This document shows positions 61,121-64,000 of a DNA stretch of 64,000 nucleotides, piece by piece (position 1 is the stretch's first letter; each line of letters opens with the position of its first letter). Made by a program: the position numbers and the translations under genes. Source of the DNA: Bacillota bacterium. Its GTDB lineage: Bacteria > Bacillota > Clostridia > Oscillospirales > Ruminococcaceae. The DNA lies in assembly GCA_023460035.1 (NCBI GenBank), contig JAEWRN010000007.1, forward strand, positions 1 to 64,000, read 5' to 3'. The notes under the pieces are model-generated. The model searched no databases, was not told the DNA's origin, and worked only from the letters and a program-made list of their open reading frames with translations.

Positions 61121-61187
61121 AAGCTGCCGGGCGTGCGCAGCGGGGTTTTTGCCCCGCATATTGTGCAATACCCGGCGGCTTTTTTTA
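61121..61187 (+). terminator. Terminator after the CPBP gene
   Basis: Outer stem aagctgccggg/cccggcggctt with an inner gcggggtttttgccccgc hairpin, then T7. From here to 61345 I see no gene. Confidence 0.85.
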
Positions 61188-61345
61188 GGCAAAACGCGGT
61201 GTGCGTGCCCGGAATAAAAGTGTTAAAATAAATAAAAAGCACTGTTTTTTGCAGTTTTCCATTACCTGTCAGCCAAGGGGCTGCGGCGGCTTTTGCGCCG
61301 GCCGGGTGATGGGCAAACCGCCAATAAACAAACTGGGGGTGCAGC

Positions 61346-61909
61346 ATGGCAAATTATTCGCAGGTGCAGCAAGACATCATCGCCTCGTTCAAGCAGCTGA
61401 TGCAGGAACAGGAGTTTGACGAAATTTCCATTGCAAAAATCGCCGCCGGGGCCAAAATTACAAGGCGCAGCTTTTATAACCACTACACCGACAAGTACGA
61501 CCTTGTGAACCGTATTTTTGATCAGGAGGTTTTCCCGTTTGTATTAAATGTCACTAAAATCAACAGCTGGGACCAGGGCTCGCGGTTCATCTGCAATTAT
61601 TTAAAAGAAAACGGGGCGTATTACAAAAAAATTCTGCCGTTGCAGCGCCAAAACTGCCTGCAAGAGGAGTTTCACAAATTGACCGAGCAGCAAATGGGCC
61701 TGCTGATCCCCGAAACATTGCAGGGGCGGACCCTTGCGAAAGAGGACTGGCTGTTTTTGACCGAATATTACTACAACGCCTATATGGGCCTGATGACCAA
61801 ATGGGTGTTGGGGGTGTACGACTTTACGACAGAGGAGTTTGTGCTGCGCTGGCGCTCGCTGCTTGAAAATTCGCTGCACAATTTTTTGCGCGACTTTTCT
61901 ACCCCGTAG
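61346..61909 (+). CDS. TetR-family regulator (DhaS-like)
   Basis: The 187-residue protein has a TetR helix-turn-helix (about 8-52; ISIAKIAAGAKITRRSFYNHYTDKYDLVNRIF) and a helical C-terminal domain. The TRRSFYNHYxDKxDL pattern is that of the DhaS-like group. GGGGTG lies before the ATG. It lies 168 bases upstream of the dehydrogenase gene in the same direction and may regulate it. Confidence 0.87.
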   Translation: MANYSQVQQDIIASFKQLMQEQEFDEISIAKIAAGAKITRRSFYNHYTDKYDLVNRIFDQEVFPFVLNVTKINSWDQGSRFICNYLKENGAYYKKILPLQRQNCLQEEFHKLTEQQMGLLIPETLQGRTLAKEDWLFLTEYYYNAYMGLMTKWVLGVYDFTTEEFVLRWRSLLENSLHNFLRDFSTP

Positions 61910-61935
61910 GGGCGGCACACACAGAATCTTCTATT

Positions 61936-61951
61936 TGTGATTTTTTTCACA
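61936..61951 (+). promoter_or_regulatory. CRP/FNR-type palindrome TGTGA-N6-TCACA
   Basis: tgtga (61936-61940), six T, tcaca (61947-61951) matches the CRP consensus layout exactly. Its centre lies about 61.5 bases upstream of the predicted start of the promoter below, the classical class I activator position. Confidence 0.5.
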
Positions 61952-61969
61952 TACCGCCTGCTTTGTGAA

Positions 61970-61998
61970 TTGGAGAATGCTTTTAAAACGATTATCAT
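61970..61998 (+). promoter_or_regulatory. Promoter of the dehydrogenase gene
   Basis: TTGGAG (61970-61975), 17 bases, TATCAT (61993-61998). The weak -35 would suit an activated promoter. Confidence 0.5.
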
Positions 61999-62076
61999 AA
62001 GAATAGCAACATCGTTAAAGAATTATCCAGCCGCGAAGCGCGCCTTTGGGCGTAAAACGAAGGGAGTATGTAAAAC

Positions 62077-63135
62077 ATGGGCAAGTACAAGGTCATTATT
62101 TGGGGGCTTGGCAACGTGGGCCGTTCTGCCGTGCGCATGATCGCCGAGAGAACAGAGATGTTAGAGCTGGTTGCCGCGGTGGACGTCGACCCCAAAAAGG
62201 TAGGCAAAGATGCCGGTGAGGTGTTTGGCTTTGCGCCGGTAGGGGTTAAGGTCACGTCGGACATCGACGCTGCGCTGCGCATGCAGGCCGATGTCGTGAT
62301 GGATTTTTGCCCGACCGAAATGGATGATGAAGGCACCTTTATGCCCTCTGCCCTTGGCATGGCAAAAGCGCTGGACGCAGGCAAAAACGTGGTGACCACC
62401 ATCCCGGTGTACCACTGCAAAGACAGCCAGCCCAAGGTTTATGCGTTTTTAAACCAGCACGCAAAAGAGCACAATGTCGCGTTTGTGCCGTTTGGCCTGC
62501 TGCCGGGCGACTATGCCTCTTACATCCCGCTGGTCATTGCGGGCACGATGGGCCATGTGGATAAAATTGTCGTGCAGTCCGGTGAGGACGACTGGCACAA
62601 TACGTCTGGCTGGGTAACTGTATTTTCGTACGGTGGCGACATTGCCAGCTACCCGCAGCCGGATTCCGACAAAGACCTGCTTGCCAAGTTCATCTATGCG
62701 TATTATTCGTCCGGTGTGTACGAAATTGCAGACCGCATTGGCCTGAAATACGATGAGTTTAAAACCCGGCACGAGATTTTTACCGCCCCCTGCGAGCTGG
62801 AAACCGTAAAAGGCCCGGTGAAAAAGGGCAGCATTTACGGCCATCGGTTCACCATGGCCCTGCTGCATCAGGGCGAAGAGGTTGCCGCGCTGCGCTATGT
62901 GCACAAGGTGTGCCACAAGCAAACACCAGAGCTGCCCATTGACAACACCATTCACATTGAAGGCCTGCCCGCCGTTGTGGACGCCACCATTAACGGGCTG
63001 ATCCCCGACCGCGAGGGCTATGTCACCTCGGCAGCGCCGGTTGTCAACCTGATCCCCTCGGTGGTAAATGGCCACCTGACCGGGTATGTGGAAGCGTGTG
63101 ATTTGCCGGTTGTCATCCCCGTCAAGCTGAACTAA
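62077..63135 (+). CDS. DapB-like NAD(P)-dependent dehydrogenase (2,4-diaminopentanoate dehydrogenase family)
   Basis: The 352-residue enzyme has an N-terminal Rossmann motif GLGNVG (10-15), the DapB-type ADVDPKKVG turn and a long C-terminal dimerisation domain. The family includes 2,4-diaminopentanoate dehydrogenase of ornithine and lysine fermentation and related amine or DapB-like enzymes. It is not DapB of lysine biosynthesis, which is about 270 residues. The exact substrate is unknown. AGGGAG lies 9 bases before the ATG; a TetR gene precedes it. Confidence 0.8.
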   Translation: MGKYKVIIWGLGNVGRSAVRMIAERTEMLELVAAVDVDPKKVGKDAGEVFGFAPVGVKVTSDIDAALRMQADVVMDFCPTEMDDEGTFMPSALGMAKALDAGKNVVTTIPVYHCKDSQPKVYAFLNQHAKEHNVAFVPFGLLPGDYASYIPLVIAGTMGHVDKIVVQSGEDDWHNTSGWVTVFSYGGDIASYPQPDSDKDLLAKFIYAYYSSGVYEIADRIGLKYDEFKTRHEIFTAPCELETVKGPVKKGSIYGHRFTMALLHQGEEVAALRYVHKVCHKQTPELPIDNTIHIEGLPAVVDATINGLIPDREGYVTSAAPVVNLIPSVVNGHLTGYVEACDLPVVIPVKLN

Positions 63136-63165
63136 GCTTTTTCAAAACCAGTTACAGGTAAAACA

Positions 63166-63199
63166 AAAAGGTGCTGCCATTGCGGGCGGCACCTTTTTT
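63166..63199 (+). terminator. Terminator after the dehydrogenase
   Basis: aaaaaggtgctgcc and ggcggcaccttttt (one wobble) with a loop of about 7 bases and a T6 tail. Confidence 0.88.
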
Positions 63200-63359
63200 G
63201 TTTTGTTTACCGGCAAGGGGCGGCGGGGCACGGCAAAGCCAAAGGGCATTGCCCCTGCCGCGCTGACGGCTGTGGCTGAAATGTAAGCGGCGGGCAACTC
63301 GTCTTAACAGGTAGAAAGGCAGGCACTTGCCGGTTTTGGCAGCGAAAGGCGGGGGGCAG

Positions 63360-63935
63360 TTGAAAAGATGGGGTGTTGCCTTGTTGGCGGTGTTGCTGCT
63401 GTGTACGGCAGGCTGCGCGGCGCCGGCACCGGGGCAGGGCGATTGCCCTGTGGCACTGCAAAGTAGTTATACGGCCGCACAAAGCGACAGGGCTTTTGCC
63501 ATGCTGCAAAAATCTGTTTTTCGCAGTATGCTGCAAGGCTGGGCAGGGCAGGAGTTTGAAAACCCGGTTTGGGTGTATGACAGCTTTACGCAGTACACCC
63601 TGTTTGACGCCGAGCTTAAGGCACAGGCATCAGAATTTCCGCTTTATTGCTGCGGGTTTACAGACGATGCGGGCAAAACCGGGTTTGTAGTTGTTGCTTA
63701 CGATGGCAACAGCCTGCAAAAGGTAGAGCTGCAAGCAACCCCATACCTGTACAGCCTGGACACAGCATGGCCCCCGCTTGCAAAAGCACTAAGCGCTGCA
63801 GGGGTAGATGCACAGCAGGCCACTGCCACAAGGGGCCGGGTGCAGCAGCAGGGGGCCGCCGCCGAAGTGGTTGTGCTCAGCGACGGGGCAAACTGCTGTG
63901 TGTTTGACTTTGCGGCGGCAAAAATGAGTGAATAA
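63360..63935 (+). CDS. Small predicted lipoprotein of unknown function
   Basis: The 191-residue protein begins (TTG start at 63360) with a short signal peptide, MKRWGVALLAVLLLCTAGC, whose lipobox ends at C19. Mature residues 20-191 form a compact domain with no motif I recognise; DSFTQYTLFDAELKAQ and YDGNSLQKVELQATPY suggest an alpha/beta fold. A further TTG at 63327 has AAAGG at good spacing but would give an unusually long n-region. GGGGGG is near the chosen start. It probably sits outside the cytoplasmic membrane. The last 65 bases of the window show only a -10-like TATGAT. Confidence 0.65.
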   Translation: MKRWGVALLAVLLLCTAGCAAPAPGQGDCPVALQSSYTAAQSDRAFAMLQKSVFRSMLQGWAGQEFENPVWVYDSFTQYTLFDAELKAQASEFPLYCCGFTDDAGKTGFVVVAYDGNSLQKVELQATPYLYSLDTAWPPLAKALSAAGVDAQQATATRGRVQQQGAAAEVVVLSDGANCCVFDFAAAKMSE

Positions 63936-64000
63936 GTTAAAGTAAAGCCCGTTTGCAGCTTGCACAGGGGCCGGCTTTTGCGTATGATAAAGAATAAAGG

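Noticed and set aside
62077..63135. dapB of lysine biosynthesis
   Set aside because: Too long (352 vs about 270 residues) and lacks the DapB motif with the catalytic His-His-x-x-K pattern; fits the diaminopentanoate-dehydrogenase-like family.

Overview
The window looks like the chromosome of a GC-rich member of the Clostridia, most likely an Oscillospiraceae/Ruminococcaceae gut anaerobe of the Gemmiger/Subdoligranulum/Faecalibacterium kind. This is an inference from gene content and order: Gram-positive purine-rich Shine-Dalgarno sites, sigma-A promoters (several with an extended -10 TGCTATAAT), a LicT-type PTS operon, a group II ECF energising module followed by truA, a ClpE-type unfoldase, a LanFEG-like exporter, and no outer-membrane genes. 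I saw no rRNA, CRISPR array or intact insertion sequence.

Layout. 1-11.6 kb is mostly housekeeping: rsmA, comEB, a methyltransferase with an unusual leader, a TPM-pspA envelope-stress pair, add, a Cof-type phosphatase, secA and an AraC regulator. 11.7-16.7 kb holds an orphan MsmX/UgpC-type sugar ATPase, a citrate synthase, a csbD-glsB stress pair, deoC, and a Crh-like HPr paralogue translationally coupled to mgsA. 16.9-21.4 kb is a complete antiterminator-controlled beta-glucoside operon (promoter, RAT, terminator, licT, EIIA, 6-phospho-beta-glucosidase, EIIBC). 21.4-34.9 kb is conserved core: tRNA-Val, ruvCAB, glmM, an RlmI-like methyltransferase, ecfA1-ecfA2-ecfT-truA, a DUF5711-like protein, cvpA, clpE and tRNA-Gly. 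Directly behind tRNA-Gly lies an AT-rich foreign-looking gene flanked by a 9-bp copy of the tRNA 3' end.

35.5-45 kb is accessory: a methyltransferase, a TetR-SDR pair with a clear operator/promoter, a membrane lipase-like protein, an RNHCP zinc protein whose leader can hide its ribosome binding site, and a two-component system divergent from a LanFEG-like ABC exporter. 45-60.1 kb is carbohydrate catabolism: AraC plus a GH2 glycosidase, then a LacI regulator divergent from a nine-gene operon (split transketolase, FGGY kinase, RbsABC-type transporter, fucose-isomerase-like protein, FucU/RbsD mutarotase, MBL hydrolase). That set best fits uptake, isomerisation, phosphorylation and transketolase cleavage of an unusual sugar, with D-apiose/apulose as the leading candidate. 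60.2-64 kb holds a CPBP protease, a TetR regulator, a DapB-like dehydrogenase preceded by a CRP-type palindrome at class I spacing, and a small lipoprotein.

The most interesting signals are the Crh-like/mgsA coupling, the transketolase sugar operon, the leader-peptide-like 5' region of the methyltransferase at 2.1 kb, the SD-sequestering leader of the RNHCP gene, and the CRP-type site at 61.9 kb. All functional statements come from reading motifs, not from database searches.
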